A DNA stretch of 64,000 nt from CAADGU01 sp035444285. Lineage in GTDB: Bacteria; Chloroflexota; Anaerolineae; Promineifilales; Promineifilaceae. Where the stretch lies: positions 220,229-284,228 of the forward strand of contig DAOMOK010000008.1 of the NCBI GenBank assembly GCA_035444285.1, read 5' to 3'. Shown here in pieces: positions 16,156 through 24,812 of the stretch (its first letter is position 1; the number at the start of each line of letters is the position of its first letter). Below the pieces are notes generated by a model. The model had not been told where the DNA came from, searched no databases, and was given only the letters and a program-made list of their open reading frames with translations. Made by a program: the position numbers and the translations under genes.

Positions 16156-17182
16156 CCTCTATAACTAATTTCCCCATCACTTCCCCCGCTTGCAGCCGTT
16201 GTAAAGCTGTCAATCCTTGTTCAAGGGGGTAAATGGAATCAATGATGGGGCGGAGACGGCCGTCAAACACCATGCCCATCACCTTCTCGTAATCCGCGTG
16301 CGTGCCCATGGTGCTGCCGATAATGCTCAGGTGTTTGCCAAACATCAGCCGGTTATCAAACTCAAACTTCGCGCCGCTGGTATTACCCACCGTCAACAGC
16401 CGCCCACCGCGCTTCAGCGCCCGCAGCGAAGTGTGGTAAGTGGCTGCGCCCACGTTGTCCACCACCACATCCACGCCTAACCGGTTAGTCAATTTGAAGA
16501 TCGCCTTCCCCCAATCTTCCTCCTGCCGGTTGATGGTCACATCGGCGCCTAACTGCCGCGCCAGCGCCAGCTTTTTTTCATCAGAGCCAACCACGTAAAT
16601 GCAGTCCGCCCCCGCCAGCTTTGCAATCTGGATGGAAGCGGTGTTCACGCCGCCGCCCGCGCCTACAATCAGTACTGTTTCCCCCGCTTTGAAGCCACCT
16701 CGTTCAATGAGCGAATGCCAGGCCGTGACAAAAACCAGGGAAGCAGCGGCGGCATCAGCAAAAGAGGCGTGGTCGGGCATTTTCACCAGGTTGCGGGCAG
16801 GTAAGGCGATGTACTCCGCCGCAAAGCCATCCACATGCTCGCCGATAATGCTAAAACCATCGGTCATGTTGTTCCGGCCAATGCGGGCAAAATAGTCGTC
16901 GGGGTTCCAGAGCGTGGGGTTGACGGCTACCCGGTCGCCAGGCCGCACGTGGGTCACATTGGCTCCAACCCTTGCCACCACGCCCGCGCCATCGCTGCCC
17001 ATCACATGCGGCAGTTTGAGTTTCAATGCGGGCCAACCTGCCAGCACCCACAAATCCAGCCGGTTCAGCGCCGCCGCTTTCACAGCCAGCAGCACCTCAT
17101 CTGGCCCAATTCCCGGTTCAGGAATATCGGCCACAGTCACTTCATCCAAGTCGCCATGTTGGTGAAAAACGAGTGCTTTCAT
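16139..17182 (-). CDS. Zinc-type alcohol dehydrogenase / quinone reductase family protein (MDR superfamily)
   Basis: The 347-residue NAD(P)-dependent oxidoreductase carries the MDR features: LLAVKAAALNRLDLWVLAG, GSDGAGVVARVGANVTHVRPGD, a Rossmann loop ETVLIVGAGGGVNTASIQIA, and GVDVVVDNVGAATYHTSLRA. The first zinc-ligand Cys of classical alcohol dehydrogenases is Asn here (ALNRLD), and the four-Cys structural zinc loop is absent, which points to the quinone-reductase or zinc-free side of the family. ATG at 17182 is chosen because the family match begins at MKALVFHQHG. It is divergent from the next gene across a word array. Confidence 0.88.
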   Translation of the reverse strand: MKALVFHQHGDLDEVTVADIPEPGIGPDEVLLAVKAAALNRLDLWVLAGWPALKLKLPHVMGSDGAGVVARVGANVTHVRPGDRVAVNPTLWNPDDYFARIGRNNMTDGFSIIGEHVDGFAAEYIALPARNLVKMPDHASFADAAAASLVFVTAWHSLIERGGFKAGETVLIVGAGGGVNTASIQIAKLAGADCIYVVGSDEKKLALARQLGADVTINRQEEDWGKAIFKLTNRLGVDVVVDNVGAATYHTSLRALKRGGRLLTVGNTSGAKFEFDNRLMFGKHLSIIGSTMGTHADYEKVMGMVFDGRLRPIIDSIYPLEQGLTALQRLQAGEVMGKLVIEVNGNP

Positions 17183-17213
17183 AACATGCAATGATAGACA
17201 GGCGGGGAGAAGT

Positions 17214-17290
17214 GTGCAAGTTGCAAGTGGCAGGTGGCAAGTGATTCCATACCTGCCGCTTGCCACCTGCTACCTGCTACTTTCCACTTG
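17214..17290. repeat. Slipped word array with inverted halves (GCAAGTGGCAGGT ... ACCTGCTACTTTCC)
   Basis: Left-hand copies of AAGTTGCAAGTGGCAGGTGG are mirrored on the right by CCACCTGCTACCTGCTACTT, so the whole block can fold into a long imperfect hairpin. It occupies the gap between two divergent genes. No promoter was convincingly recognised inside it. Confidence 0.75.
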
Positions 17291-17323
17291 CCTGCCCCTG
17301 GTAATTCTGGTAAGTTGTGGGTT

Positions 17324-17842
17324 ATGAAACTCATCAGGCAGCACGTACAGGGACAACTCATAGAGGCACACGGCCGTTACGCTCTGCTGCTCACCAATGC
17401 CACTCCGGAAGCGCCAACTGACACTTCACTCTACCTCTGTTTTGCCCTGGTGGTGCAGGGGCCGGAAGAGCATATTCTCCCGGCCATCATCAAGGATGAT
17501 TGGGGCAGTGAACGGCGCGGTCTGGATGTGTATGCCTGGCTAGAAGAGGAGGGCCATTTCTTCCCGCGCAGCGAAGTTTTTGGGTATGATCCGGATGGTT
17601 CGGAAACACAATGTTTTGTGCGCGCTTTGGAGTTATATGCCCGGCTGCCCTGTTATGCCTACGCCAGCAAACAAACGGCCGTCGCCGATGGCAAACTGCT
17701 CACGGCCGTGCTGCTGCCAGATGAGACCGTAACCACACCGCAAAAGGTGAAACGGCCGTCACCCCTGCCTGCCCCTCTACCCAACGCCGCCGTCAGTTGG
17801 TGGCTCATTCCACCAACAACCGACACGTTCGATTTTCTTTAA
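17324..17842 (+). CDS. Hypothetical protein
   Basis: I do not recognise this 172-residue soluble protein. ATG at 17324 is chosen over upstream in-frame starts that would translate the word array. It has a mixed alpha/beta look: YALLLTNATPEAPTDTSLYL, DDWGSERRGLDVYAWLEEEG, then a C-terminal Pro-rich segment PSPLPAPLPNAAVSWWLIPP. Four ACGGCCGT octamers within it read in frame as TAV or GRY/RPS, as in neighbouring genes. Nothing around it suggests a pathway. Confidence 0.6.
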   Translation: MKLIRQHVQGQLIEAHGRYALLLTNATPEAPTDTSLYLCFALVVQGPEEHILPAIIKDDWGSERRGLDVYAWLEEEGHFFPRSEVFGYDPDGSETQCFVRALELYARLPCYAYASKQTAVADGKLLTAVLLPDETVTTPQKVKRPSPLPAPLPNAAVSWWLIPPTTDTFDFL

Positions 17843-17909
17843 TAGATATAGCCAAAGTCCAACTTCGGACTTCGGATTACGGGTTACATATCACCGATCA
17901 CCGGCCATA

Positions 17910-18863
17910 ATGAAATCACCTAACCGCCCCTCCTTTCTGTTAACCGCCTGCCTGTCAGCAGCCATCCTGGCGCTGTTGGTGGCGGCGGTGCAGCGTGTAG
18001 GTGCGCGAACGGAAACGGCCGTTCAGTCCCAACCTTCCATCCTTTCCCCTGTTTGGGGACCAAACATTCAGCAATGGTCGGCGCATATTGCCGTCCTGGC
18101 CGATGTCTACGGTCTGGACCCAGACTTCATCGCCGCCGTCATCAAAGAGGAGTCAAACGGCCGTGTCGATCTGGTGAGTGAAGCGGGCGCGGTGGGCTTG
18201 ATGGGCGTGATGCCCACCGGCCCTGGCCTGGAATGGCGACCCTCGGCCACTGAACTGCAAAACCCGGCGGTGAATTTGCGTTGGGGGGTGGGAATTCTGG
18301 CCGAAGTGGTGCGCCAATCTGGCGGCGATGTGTATGCCGCGTTAGCCGCCTACAGCGGCGGTTGGGTGCAGGCCAATAACCGGGTACCTCGCGCCTATGC
18401 CAGCCGCGTGTTGGATAATTACGGCCGTGCCGTTGCCGCCCGCAGTGGACAATCACCCGACATCGCCACCCAATGGACAATTGCCGTGGAAATCACCAGG
18501 GGACACGTGCCCGCCGAACCGCTGCTGGTATTGGGCAGCCGCCCCCAATCTGGCCTGCATCTGTTGGGCAAACATATCATCTACCGTTCCGTGGACGCCG
18601 CCGGCAAAGCCTACTATGTGGTAGCCTATGCCGTGCCGGTGGTGTTGGCCGAGCCGGTCAACAGCGGTCTGGCGGCCATGGCCGTCAACCAGACCAGCGA
18701 CATGGATTTGTATCCGCAGGTACGGCCGTTAGCCGATGGCGTCAAAACGGCCGATAACAGTCCTCATGTCCTGATGGCCTGTTTGCCCACGTTAGACCGG
18801 CTGCGTGGCCAGGCCAGCACCCGCTGGTTTGCGCCATCCAATTGTACGATTTCAGATCGTTAG
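17910..18863 (+). CDS. Secreted lytic transglycosylase (SLT domain)
   Basis: SLT enzymes cleave peptidoglycan between MurNAc and GlcNAc. The 317-residue protein has an N-terminal signal or anchor (about 8-28) and an SLT domain at about 58-185: the catalytic Glu in IKEESNGRVDLVSEAGAVGL, the motif LMGVMPTGPG, and AYSGGWVQANNRVPRAYASR at the end of the fold. The first two match the E-S-x-G ... AxGLMQ signature, with Val for Gln in the LMQ position. About 130 C-terminal residues show no known domain. The stop codon touches a perfect hairpin (18862-18894). Confidence 0.85.
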   Translation: MKSPNRPSFLLTACLSAAILALLVAAVQRVGARTETAVQSQPSILSPVWGPNIQQWSAHIAVLADVYGLDPDFIAAVIKEESNGRVDLVSEAGAVGLMGVMPTGPGLEWRPSATELQNPAVNLRWGVGILAEVVRQSGGDVYAALAAYSGGWVQANNRVPRAYASRVLDNYGRAVAARSGQSPDIATQWTIAVEITRGHVPAEPLLVLGSRPQSGLHLLGKHIIYRSVDAAGKAYYVVAYAVPVVLAEPVNSGLAAMAVNQTSDMDLYPQVRPLADGVKTADNSPHVLMACLPTLDRLRGQASTRWFAPSNCTISDR

Positions 18864-18894
18864 ACATGCGATTTCTTCAAGAAATCGCATGTCT
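18862..18894. terminator. Perfect hairpin AGACATGCGATTTCTT / AAGAAATCGCATGTCT
   Basis: The 33-bp inverted repeat begins in the stop codon of the transglycosylase gene and lies 11 bp before the next gene. A close relative (AGACATCCGATTTCTTC...) occurs at 44834-44866, so this is a dispersed family rather than a one-off terminator. Confidence 0.75.
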
Positions 18895-18905
18895 CCTTGC
18901 CTCCT

Positions 18906-19697
18906 ATGCCCACCCCCTTCATGCACCTGCACATCGCCGAACAGATTCGCCGGGAAGCGGCTGCCAATGGGCACGGCCATCTGGCCAGCGGCCGTCTGGC
19001 CGCCACCCTGACCGCTGAATGGCCCGCCTTCTATCTGGGCAGCGTGGCGCCAGACATCAATGCCATCAGCGATCTGCCACGCCCCACCACCCACTTTTAT
19101 GATTTGCCGCCACTGCCGCCCGCGGACGCTTACCGGCAGATGTGGGCGCAATTCCCCCAGTTGGCCTATCCTCAACAGATGACGGCCGGACAGCGTGTGT
19201 TTGTGGCTGCTTACAGCGCCCATTTGTTGTATGACCTCATCTGGCTGCGCCAGATCGCCTGGCCTTACTTTTTTTACGCCGAACATCTGGGGCCGCCCAA
19301 ACAGCGCCGCCTGATTCATTTCATTTTGCTTACCTACCTGGACACATTGGCGCGGGCAGAACTGCCGGACACGGCCGTGACCACTCTGGCCCACGCCCAA
19401 CCCGACCACTGGCTGCCCTTCGCCGCCGATGACATCCTGATCCAATGGCGGGAACTGCTCACCAACCAATTAGTCCCTGGCGCGCCATCACAGACGGTGG
19501 AAATCTATGCCGGCCGGCTGGGTCTATCTGCGGCTGAATTTGCCGCCGCCCTGCACGATCCCGACTGGATGGCCGAACACCTCTTCGGCAAGCTACCCAT
19601 CGCCGAAATCCAGACTATCCTGCAAACGGCCGTGCCAAAAAGTATCGAATTGATCAACACATACCTGTTTGAGGAAGGTAATTGGGTAATTTCGTAA
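18906..19697 (+). CDS. Zinc-dependent phospholipase C-like protein (S1/P1 nuclease fold family)
   Basis: The 263-residue protein opens MPTPFMHLHIAEQIRREAA and continues FYLGSVAPDINAISD, the pattern of the PF00882 zinc-dependent phospholipase C group. His and Asp in these two stretches and in YSAHLLYDLIW are probable metal ligands. There is no signal peptide, so action inside the cell or an unknown export route is possible. The substrate is unknown. ATG at 18906 is preferred over a TTG nine bases upstream. The last residues (NWVIS) come from a TAATTGGG word array that also provides the stop. Confidence 0.7.
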   Translation: MPTPFMHLHIAEQIRREAAANGHGHLASGRLAATLTAEWPAFYLGSVAPDINAISDLPRPTTHFYDLPPLPPADAYRQMWAQFPQLAYPQQMTAGQRVFVAAYSAHLLYDLIWLRQIAWPYFFYAEHLGPPKQRRLIHFILLTYLDTLARAELPDTAVTTLAHAQPDHWLPFAADDILIQWRELLTNQLVPGAPSQTVEIYAGRLGLSAAEFAAALHDPDWMAEHLFGKLPIAEIQTILQTAVPKSIELINTYLFEEGNWVIS

Positions 19698-19719
19698 TTA
19701 CCCAATTACCCAATTACCC
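19684..19719. repeat. Slipped word array (TAATTGGGTAATTTC / GTAATTACCCAATTACCC)
   Basis: Two rightward GGTAATT words face three leftward AATTACCC words, forming an imperfect hairpin across the stop codon of the upstream gene and ending 3 bp before the next start. Confidence 0.7.
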
Positions 19720-19721
19720 CT

Positions 19722-21455
19722 ATGATCACACCCATCCCTACCACCCCGCGTCACACCATTCAAGCCCGTTTCCCTGACGGCCGTGCCTTTGAAGCGCCCA
19801 CCGGAACCCCCATTGAAGCGTTTGTCGAAGCCGCCGAACTAAACCAGCAAGCGCCCGGTCGTGTTGTGGCCGTACTGATGAATCACCGGCTGCGCGAATT
19901 ATCTATCCCCTTGAAAACAGACGCCGATCTCGTCCCCATCACCACCGCCGATTCGGATGGGTCGCGCATTTACCGTCGTTCGTTGACCTTCTTGATGGTG
20001 GTGGCTGCCGCCGAACTATTTCCGGCGTACACCATCACCATCATGCACTCCATGCCCTTTGGCGGGTATTACTGCGAATTTGACGGTGTGAAGACCACTC
20101 AGGCTGATCTGGATGCCTTAAAGAAACGGATGCGCCAGATGGTAGACGCCAACCTGCCCATTAACCAGGTGCGCGTACCGCTGGATGAGGCGCTGCAACT
20201 GTTCCGCGAATGGGGAGATGAAGAGAAAGCGCAGTTATTTGCCAAACGGCGCAAGGATTACCTGACTCTCTATGAACTGAACGGTGAGCGGGATTATTTT
20301 CATGGTTTTATGGCGCCGCGCACCGGCTATCTGGAGTTGTTTGACTTACGGCCGTACAACAATGGCTTCATCCTGCAATTTCCGCGCCGTCATCAGCCGG
20401 ATGTGCTGCAACCATTTGAAGACGAGCCGGTGCTGGCCCGCGTCTTTCAAGAGTATGCCCAGTGGCTGGCGCTCATCGGCGTACCCAAGGTGGCGGCGCT
20501 GAACGAGGCTTTAACGAACGGCCGTATCCTGCAAGCCGTCCTGGTGTCTGAAGCCCTGCACCAACGCCAACTAAATCGTATTGCCAATGAGATTACTGAA
20601 CGGGGCGCCAGAGAACGGCGCGCGGCCGTGCGTATTGTTCTCATCTCCGGCCCCACCTCCGCCGGAAAAACCACCTTCAGCAAACGGTTAGCTGTCCAGC
20701 TACTGGCGCGTGGCATTCACCCCGTCACCATTGCCATGGACAACTACTTCGTCAACCGGGAAGACACCCCCCGCGACGAAACCGGCGTCTATGACTTTGA
20801 AACTCTGGAAGCCTTAGATGTGGCCTTCTTCCAACAACAAATGCGCCAACTGCTACAAGGCGAAACCATTGTCCAACCCCGTTTCAACTTCCATACCGGT
20901 CGCCGTGAAGAGGGTGAACCACTCGCCATCGGCCCGGAACACATCATCCTCATCGAAGGCATTCACGGCCTCAACCCTCGCCTGGTGCAAAATGTGCCGT
21001 CCGAAGCTGTGTATCGCATCTTCATTTCTGCCTTCACCCAACTCAACCTGGACAAACATAACCGCATCCCCACCACCGATACCCGCTTGCTGCGCCGCAT
21101 CGTGCGTGACGCCACCCATCGCGGTTATACCGCTGCCGACACCATCGCCCGCTGGCCCAGCGTGCGGCGTGGCGAAAAACGGCACATCTTCCCCCACCAA
21201 AACAACGCCGATGTTTTTTTCAACTCCGCCCTGGTGTATGAATTGGCCGCGCTCAAACCATTTGCCGAGCCACTGCTGCTGCAAGTGGAGCCAGATGCGC
21301 CCGAACGCATTGAAGCCAATCGCCTGCGCGCCTTTTTGCAGTGGTTTGATCCCCTCCCCTCTGACCTCCGCGATCTCATTCCCGGCGATTCCATTTTGCG
21401 GGAGTTTATGGGGGGATCCATCCTGGAGCATTATCAGCCAGGGCTACTGCTCTAG
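19722..21455 (+). CDS. Nucleoside (uridine-type) kinase fused to TGS and ThrRS-like domains
   Basis: The 577-residue protein has three parts. Residues about 10-75 form a TGS-like beta-grasp domain (ARFPDGRAFEAPTGTPIEAF). Residues about 80-250 resemble the second additional domain of threonyl-tRNA synthetase (TITIMHSMPFGGYYCEFDGV). Residues about 300-500 form a P-loop uridine kinase/PRK domain with Walker A LISGPTSAGKTTFSKRLAV, the DNYFVNREDTPRDE substrate loop, and IILIEGIHGLNP. This fusion is a known nucleoside kinase architecture in Gram-positives and Chloroflexi; the nucleoside is not decided. The gene is compactly packed behind the phospholipase-like gene. Confidence 0.88.
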   Translation: MITPIPTTPRHTIQARFPDGRAFEAPTGTPIEAFVEAAELNQQAPGRVVAVLMNHRLRELSIPLKTDADLVPITTADSDGSRIYRRSLTFLMVVAAAELFPAYTITIMHSMPFGGYYCEFDGVKTTQADLDALKKRMRQMVDANLPINQVRVPLDEALQLFREWGDEEKAQLFAKRRKDYLTLYELNGERDYFHGFMAPRTGYLELFDLRPYNNGFILQFPRRHQPDVLQPFEDEPVLARVFQEYAQWLALIGVPKVAALNEALTNGRILQAVLVSEALHQRQLNRIANEITERGARERRAAVRIVLISGPTSAGKTTFSKRLAVQLLARGIHPVTIAMDNYFVNREDTPRDETGVYDFETLEALDVAFFQQQMRQLLQGETIVQPRFNFHTGRREEGEPLAIGPEHIILIEGIHGLNPRLVQNVPSEAVYRIFISAFTQLNLDKHNRIPTTDTRLLRRIVRDATHRGYTAADTIARWPSVRRGEKRHIFPHQNNADVFFNSALVYELAALKPFAEPLLLQVEPDAPERIEANRLRAFLQWFDPLPSDLRDLIPGDSILREFMGGSILEHYQPGLLL

Positions 21456-21617
21456 CCGGCATAGACCCTAAGGGTTGTCTGAAGCCCATAGAGTCTATGT
21501 TACTCACGCAATTCGTGTAATTTGTGTAATTCGTGGCTGTTTCCCCTGTGGCACTTTGCCGCAGGTTACTTCCGACCATCTGCGGTAGAATTGAAGCATT
21601 ATCCCTGCACTGGAGAG

Positions 21618-22874
21618 ATGAAAGTGACTGATTTGCAAGCATACCAAGAACAATATGACGCCTACCAAAGGATGGGCCTGAAGCTCAATATGCAGCGAGG
21701 CCAACCCAGCGACGCCGATTTTGACCTGTCGAATGAGATGTTGACCATCGTCAATGAAGACACACTGGTGACGCCGGGAGGCATTGATATTCGCAATTAT
21801 CCCGGCGGCGTGGCCGGGCTGCCGGAGGCGCGCGCCCTCTTTGCCACCGTGCTGGATGCGCAGCCGGATGAGATGGTGGTCTGGAATAATGCCAGCCTGG
21901 AACTGATGGCCAATACGCTGATGTGGGCCATGCTGCGCGGCCTCAAGGACAGTCTCCAACCCTGGGCGGCAGAAAAACCTAAGATGATCGTGACGGTACC
22001 GGGTTATGATCGTCACTTCTTCCTGCTGGAGAAATTGGGCATAGAGATGATGGCGGTAGAGATGACGCCGGATGGCCCCGACATTAACGCCATTGAGCGG
22101 TTGGCTAAAAGCGATCCGACCATCAAAGGCATCTTTTTTGTGCCCACCTATAGCAACCCCACCGGCGAGACGATTAGCGATGAGGTGGCTCAGCGATTGG
22201 CGGGCATGGACACGGCCGTGCCCGACTTCACTATCTTCGCCGATGACGCCTACCGCGTCCATCACCTCACCGATGACTACCCCACACCGCCTAACCTGCT
22301 GCGCCTGTGTGCCGCCGCCGGGCATCCCGACCGGGTGTATGTGTACGGCTCCACCTCCAAAATGACCTTTGCCGGGGCGGGCGTGGGTTTTATGGCTACC
22401 AGCGTGGCTAACGTGAAGTACATCACCGGCCTGATGGGGGCGCAGTCCATCGGTCCCAACAAGGTGGAGCAGTACCGCCATGTGCGCTTCCTGCAACTGT
22501 ATCCCGGCGGCATCCCCGGCCTGATGCGCGATCATGCTAATCTGCTGCGGCCGAAGTTTGAGGCCGTTTACCGGGTGTTGTCTCAGGAGTTGGGCGATTC
22601 CGGCCTGGCGACCTGGGCGGAACCAAAGGGTGGTTACTTTGTTAGCCTGGATACGGCGCGCCCGGTGGCTGACCGGGTAGTGGCGCTGGCGAACGCGGCG
22701 GGCGTCTCGTTAACCCCGGCTGGCGCGACTTATCCCTACGGCCGTGACCCCCACAACCGCAACATCCGCCTGGCCCCCAGCCGTCCGCCGGTGGCCGAAG
22801 TGGAACAGGCGATGACGGTAGTGGCGGCGTGTATTAAGCTGGCCTCGGCGGAGTATGAAGAACGTAATTCGTAA
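21618..22874 (+). CDS. Aspartate-type aminotransferase (Aminotran_MocR / Rv3722c family)
   Basis: The 418-residue PLP enzyme has LKLNMQRGQPSDADFDLSNE at the N-terminus and GGIDIRNYPGGVAGLPEARA, features of the group that includes the mycobacterial aspartate aminotransferase Rv3722c. YGSTSKMTFAGAGVGF holds the PLP-binding Lys, and FFVPTYSNPTGETIS the Asn/Pro cofactor loop. ATG at 21618 is chosen because GGAGAG precedes it and homology begins there; upstream in-frame codons have no such match. The C-terminus (EERNS) and stop are supplied by a CGTAATT word array. Confidence 0.88.
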   Translation: MKVTDLQAYQEQYDAYQRMGLKLNMQRGQPSDADFDLSNEMLTIVNEDTLVTPGGIDIRNYPGGVAGLPEARALFATVLDAQPDEMVVWNNASLELMANTLMWAMLRGLKDSLQPWAAEKPKMIVTVPGYDRHFFLLEKLGIEMMAVEMTPDGPDINAIERLAKSDPTIKGIFFVPTYSNPTGETISDEVAQRLAGMDTAVPDFTIFADDAYRVHHLTDDYPTPPNLLRLCAAAGHPDRVYVYGSTSKMTFAGAGVGFMATSVANVKYITGLMGAQSIGPNKVEQYRHVRFLQLYPGGIPGLMRDHANLLRPKFEAVYRVLSQELGDSGLATWAEPKGGYFVSLDTARPVADRVVALANAAGVSLTPAGATYPYGRDPHNRNIRLAPSRPPVAEVEQAMTVVAACIKLASAEYEERNS

Positions 22875-22940
22875 TTCGTAATCTGTGACCCGAAATCGGA
22901 TTACGGTTCACGGATTACGGTTCACGCATCACGCATCACG
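22862..22940. repeat. Slipped word array (CGTAATTCGTAATTC, GGATTACGGTTCAC, GCATCAC)
   Basis: Three word types follow each other across the gap between the convergent aminotransferase and livG genes: CGTAATT three times, ATTACGGTTCACG twice, GCATCAC twice. Opposing words can pair. The array provides the last codons of the aminotransferase and runs into the last codons of livG. Confidence 0.75.
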
Positions 22941-23675
22941 CTCCCCCAAATAAACCGCCCGCACCCGCTCATCCGCCTGCACGTCGGCCGGGGGGCCGGT
23001 GTGAATGACCTGGCCGTAATGCAGCACCGTGATCTGGTCGGCCAGGGTGAAGATGACATCCATGTCATGCTCCACAATGAGCAGGGTGAGGTCGCGGGGG
23101 AGGGACTGGATGAGGCTGATCATGTCGGCCGTTTCAGCGGGGGACATGCCGGCGGTGGGTTCGTCCAGCAGCAGCAGACGGGGGTTGAGGGCCAGCGCCA
23201 GCGCCATTTCCAGAGCGCGCTGCTGTCCATAGGCCAGATCGTTTGCTTTGATATGGGCTTGTTCTGCTAACCCGACCTGTGCCAGAATGGCAGCAGCGGC
23301 AGCGTGTACGGCCGTGAACCCCCGCACCGGCTTAAACCAATGACCATTCACCCGCTCCCGATGCTGCACGGCCAGGCGCACATTTTCCAGGGCGGTCAGC
23401 CCGGCAAAGAGGTTGTTGTGCTGGAAGGTGCGGCCCACGCCTAAATTGGCGCGGGCGGGCACGGGCAGATGGGTGATGTCACGGCCGTATAACCATACCT
23501 GCCCCGTCTGCACCGGCAGCGCCCCGGCAATCAGGTTAAACAGCGTACTTTTGCCCGCTCCATTGGGGCCGATGATGGCCCGCCGTTCGCCGGGGGCAAT
23601 GTGCAGGTTCACGGCCGTTAGCGCCTGCACCCCATCAAAACGATGGCTTAACTGCTCAACCGCTAATGCGGTCAC
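22929..23675 (-). CDS. livG: ABC transporter ATP-binding protein, branched-chain amino acid type (LivG-like)
   Basis: The 248-residue ATPase has Walker A IIGPNGAGKSTLFNLIAG, the LivG-specific VGRTFQHNNLFAGLTALENV, Walker B LLLLDEPTAGMSP and IVEHDMDVIFTLADQ. The signature is a weak variant, LAYGQQRALEMALAL, as is usual in LivG. It starts with GTG, overlapping the livM stop by 4 bp (GTGA), so translation is coupled. A normal system also has LivF; no second ATPase gene follows, since the next gene is convergent. Confidence 0.9.
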   Translation of the reverse strand: MTALAVEQLSHRFDGVQALTAVNLHIAPGERRAIIGPNGAGKSTLFNLIAGALPVQTGQVWLYGRDITHLPVPARANLGVGRTFQHNNLFAGLTALENVRLAVQHRERVNGHWFKPVRGFTAVHAAAAAILAQVGLAEQAHIKANDLAYGQQRALEMALALALNPRLLLLDEPTAGMSPAETADMISLIQSLPRDLTLLIVEHDMDVIFTLADQITVLHYGQVIHTGPPADVQADERVRAVYLGERDA

Positions 23676-24673
23676 GATATACCTTTTTCAGACCTGACAG
23701 GTCTGCCAGACCTGTCAGGTCTCATGGTGTGCCAGATTCCCCAGATGCCACGCGGGGCGAAGAGGACAAAGAGGATGAAGATAATACCCTCAATGGCTTC
23801 CCAGCGATCCAGGTAGCTGCTGGCAATTTGCGGAAAGAGGCGCACCAGCAGTGCGCCCAAAACGGGGCCGGTCAGGGTGCCAGCGCCGCCGATGATGACC
23901 ATGACCAACACTTGCCCGGAGATAGTCCAATACAGATTTTCCGGCGAGGCGTGGCGGAAAAAGAGCGCCAGCAGCATCCCGCCCAGCCCGGCAAATACCC
24001 CCGCCACCACAAATACGGCCATTTTGTAACGATAGGTGGCGTAACCGAGCGCCTGCATCCGCGCTTCGTTTTCGCGGATGCCGCGCAATGTCCAACCAAA
24101 GGGGCTGTTTACCAGGCGGCGCAGCAGCCAGTAAACCAGTATAAAAAAGGCCAACACCAGAAAATAATACGCCTCGCGGGAGTTGATAAGCAGGTGCAGC
24201 GGGCCGAGGGTGATGACCGGCGCGGGGATGCCAGGCAGCCCATCGGAGCCGCCGGTCACGGCCGTCCAACGGATAGCCACGCTGAACAACATCTGAGCAA
24301 ATGCCAGAGTGATCATGAGGAAGTAGACGCCGCTGGTGCGCAGGGCAAAAAAACCAATGATCAGGGCGGTCACGGCCGTGACCAGCACCACCACCGGCAG
24401 CAATATCAGCAAATTGGCCGTCAGCCCCCACGCCAACGGGTGATTGCTGGACAGGTACGCAACCGTATACGCCCCCAGGCCAAAAAAGGCGGCGTGCCCA
24501 AACGAGGGCAGGCCGGTGTAGCCAAGCAGTAAATCCAGGCTCATGGCAAAAATAGCAAAGGCCATCACCTCAATCGCCAGGCTCAAGTGATACGGCCGTG
24601 CCCCCAACGGCAGCAGCAGCGCCATGAGCAGTAAGAACAGGCGGAGAATTTTGGGAACAGGAAGTCTTGTCAT
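23672..24673 (-). CDS. livM: ABC transporter permease, branched-chain amino acid type (LivM-like)
   Basis: The 333-residue protein has eight or more hydrophobic segments and the LivM pattern LDLLLGYTGLPSFGHAAFFG near the N-terminus, RENEARMQALGYATYRYKMA for the ATPase contact loop, and IGGAGTLTGPVLGALLV near the end. Its last 16 residues (RPDRSGRPVRSEKGIS) are encoded by a dispersed hairpin repeat at 23690-23722, so the repeat has replaced or extended the native C-terminus. It sits between livG (overlapping) and livH, with a 138-bp gap of hairpin repeats upstream. Confidence 0.9.
   Translation of the reverse strand: MTRLPVPKILRLFLLLMALLLPLGARPYHLSLAIEVMAFAIFAMSLDLLLGYTGLPSFGHAAFFGLGAYTVAYLSSNHPLAWGLTANLLILLPVVVLVTAVTALIIGFFALRTSGVYFLMITLAFAQMLFSVAIRWTAVTGGSDGLPGIPAPVITLGPLHLLINSREAYYFLVLAFFILVYWLLRRLVNSPFGWTLRGIRENEARMQALGYATYRYKMAVFVVAGVFAGLGGMLLALFFRHASPENLYWTISGQVLVMVIIGGAGTLTGPVLGALLVRLFPQIASSYLDRWEAIEGIIFILFVLFAPRGIWGIWHTMRPDRSGRPVRSEKGIS
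23690..23722. repeat. Dispersed hairpin repeat GACCTGACAGGTCT (copy inside livM)
   Basis: AGACCTGACAGGTCTG is followed by CAGACCTGTCAGGTCT, forming a 33-bp inverted repeat. Relatives occur at 28526-28556, 32448-32486 and 41604-41637. This copy lies within coding sequence and is translated as RPDRSGRPVRS. Confidence 0.85.
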
Positions 24674-24689
24674 GCCCTTATGCCTTGAT

Positions 24690-24812
24690 ACTAAATCCGG
24701 CGGTTGAAACCGCGACTACATAAGGCAAAGTCGGCCTTCGCCGACTGGCTACCAGACCGCGAAGGCGGTCTTCGCTTTGCGTAGCCGCGAATTTATTCGC
24801 CGGGCGCGAATT
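24690..24812. repeat. Cluster of GC-rich hairpins between livM and livH
   Basis: The 138-bp gap holds several nested palindromes: GGCGGTTGAAACCGCGACTAC, AGTCGGCCTTCGCCGACT, GACCGCGAAGGCGGTC and a GTAGCCGCGAATTTATTCGC end. It looks like a dispersed palindromic repeat cluster. It could lower livM/livG transcription relative to livH/livK, which is inference. Confidence 0.7.

Noticed and set aside
18906..19697. Secreted bacterial phospholipase C virulence-type enzyme
   Set aside because: Only the metal-ligand pattern of the broad family is visible and there is no signal peptide, so a specific toxin-like role is unsupported.
21504..22535. Open frame of 343 codons opposite the aminotransferase gene
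   Set aside because: The sense strand encodes an intact PLP enzyme; the antisense product shows no family features and runs through a word array.
23666..24532. Open frame opposite livM
   Set aside because: The sense strand is a clear LivM permease; the antisense product is an extremely polar Gln/Arg-rich shadow.
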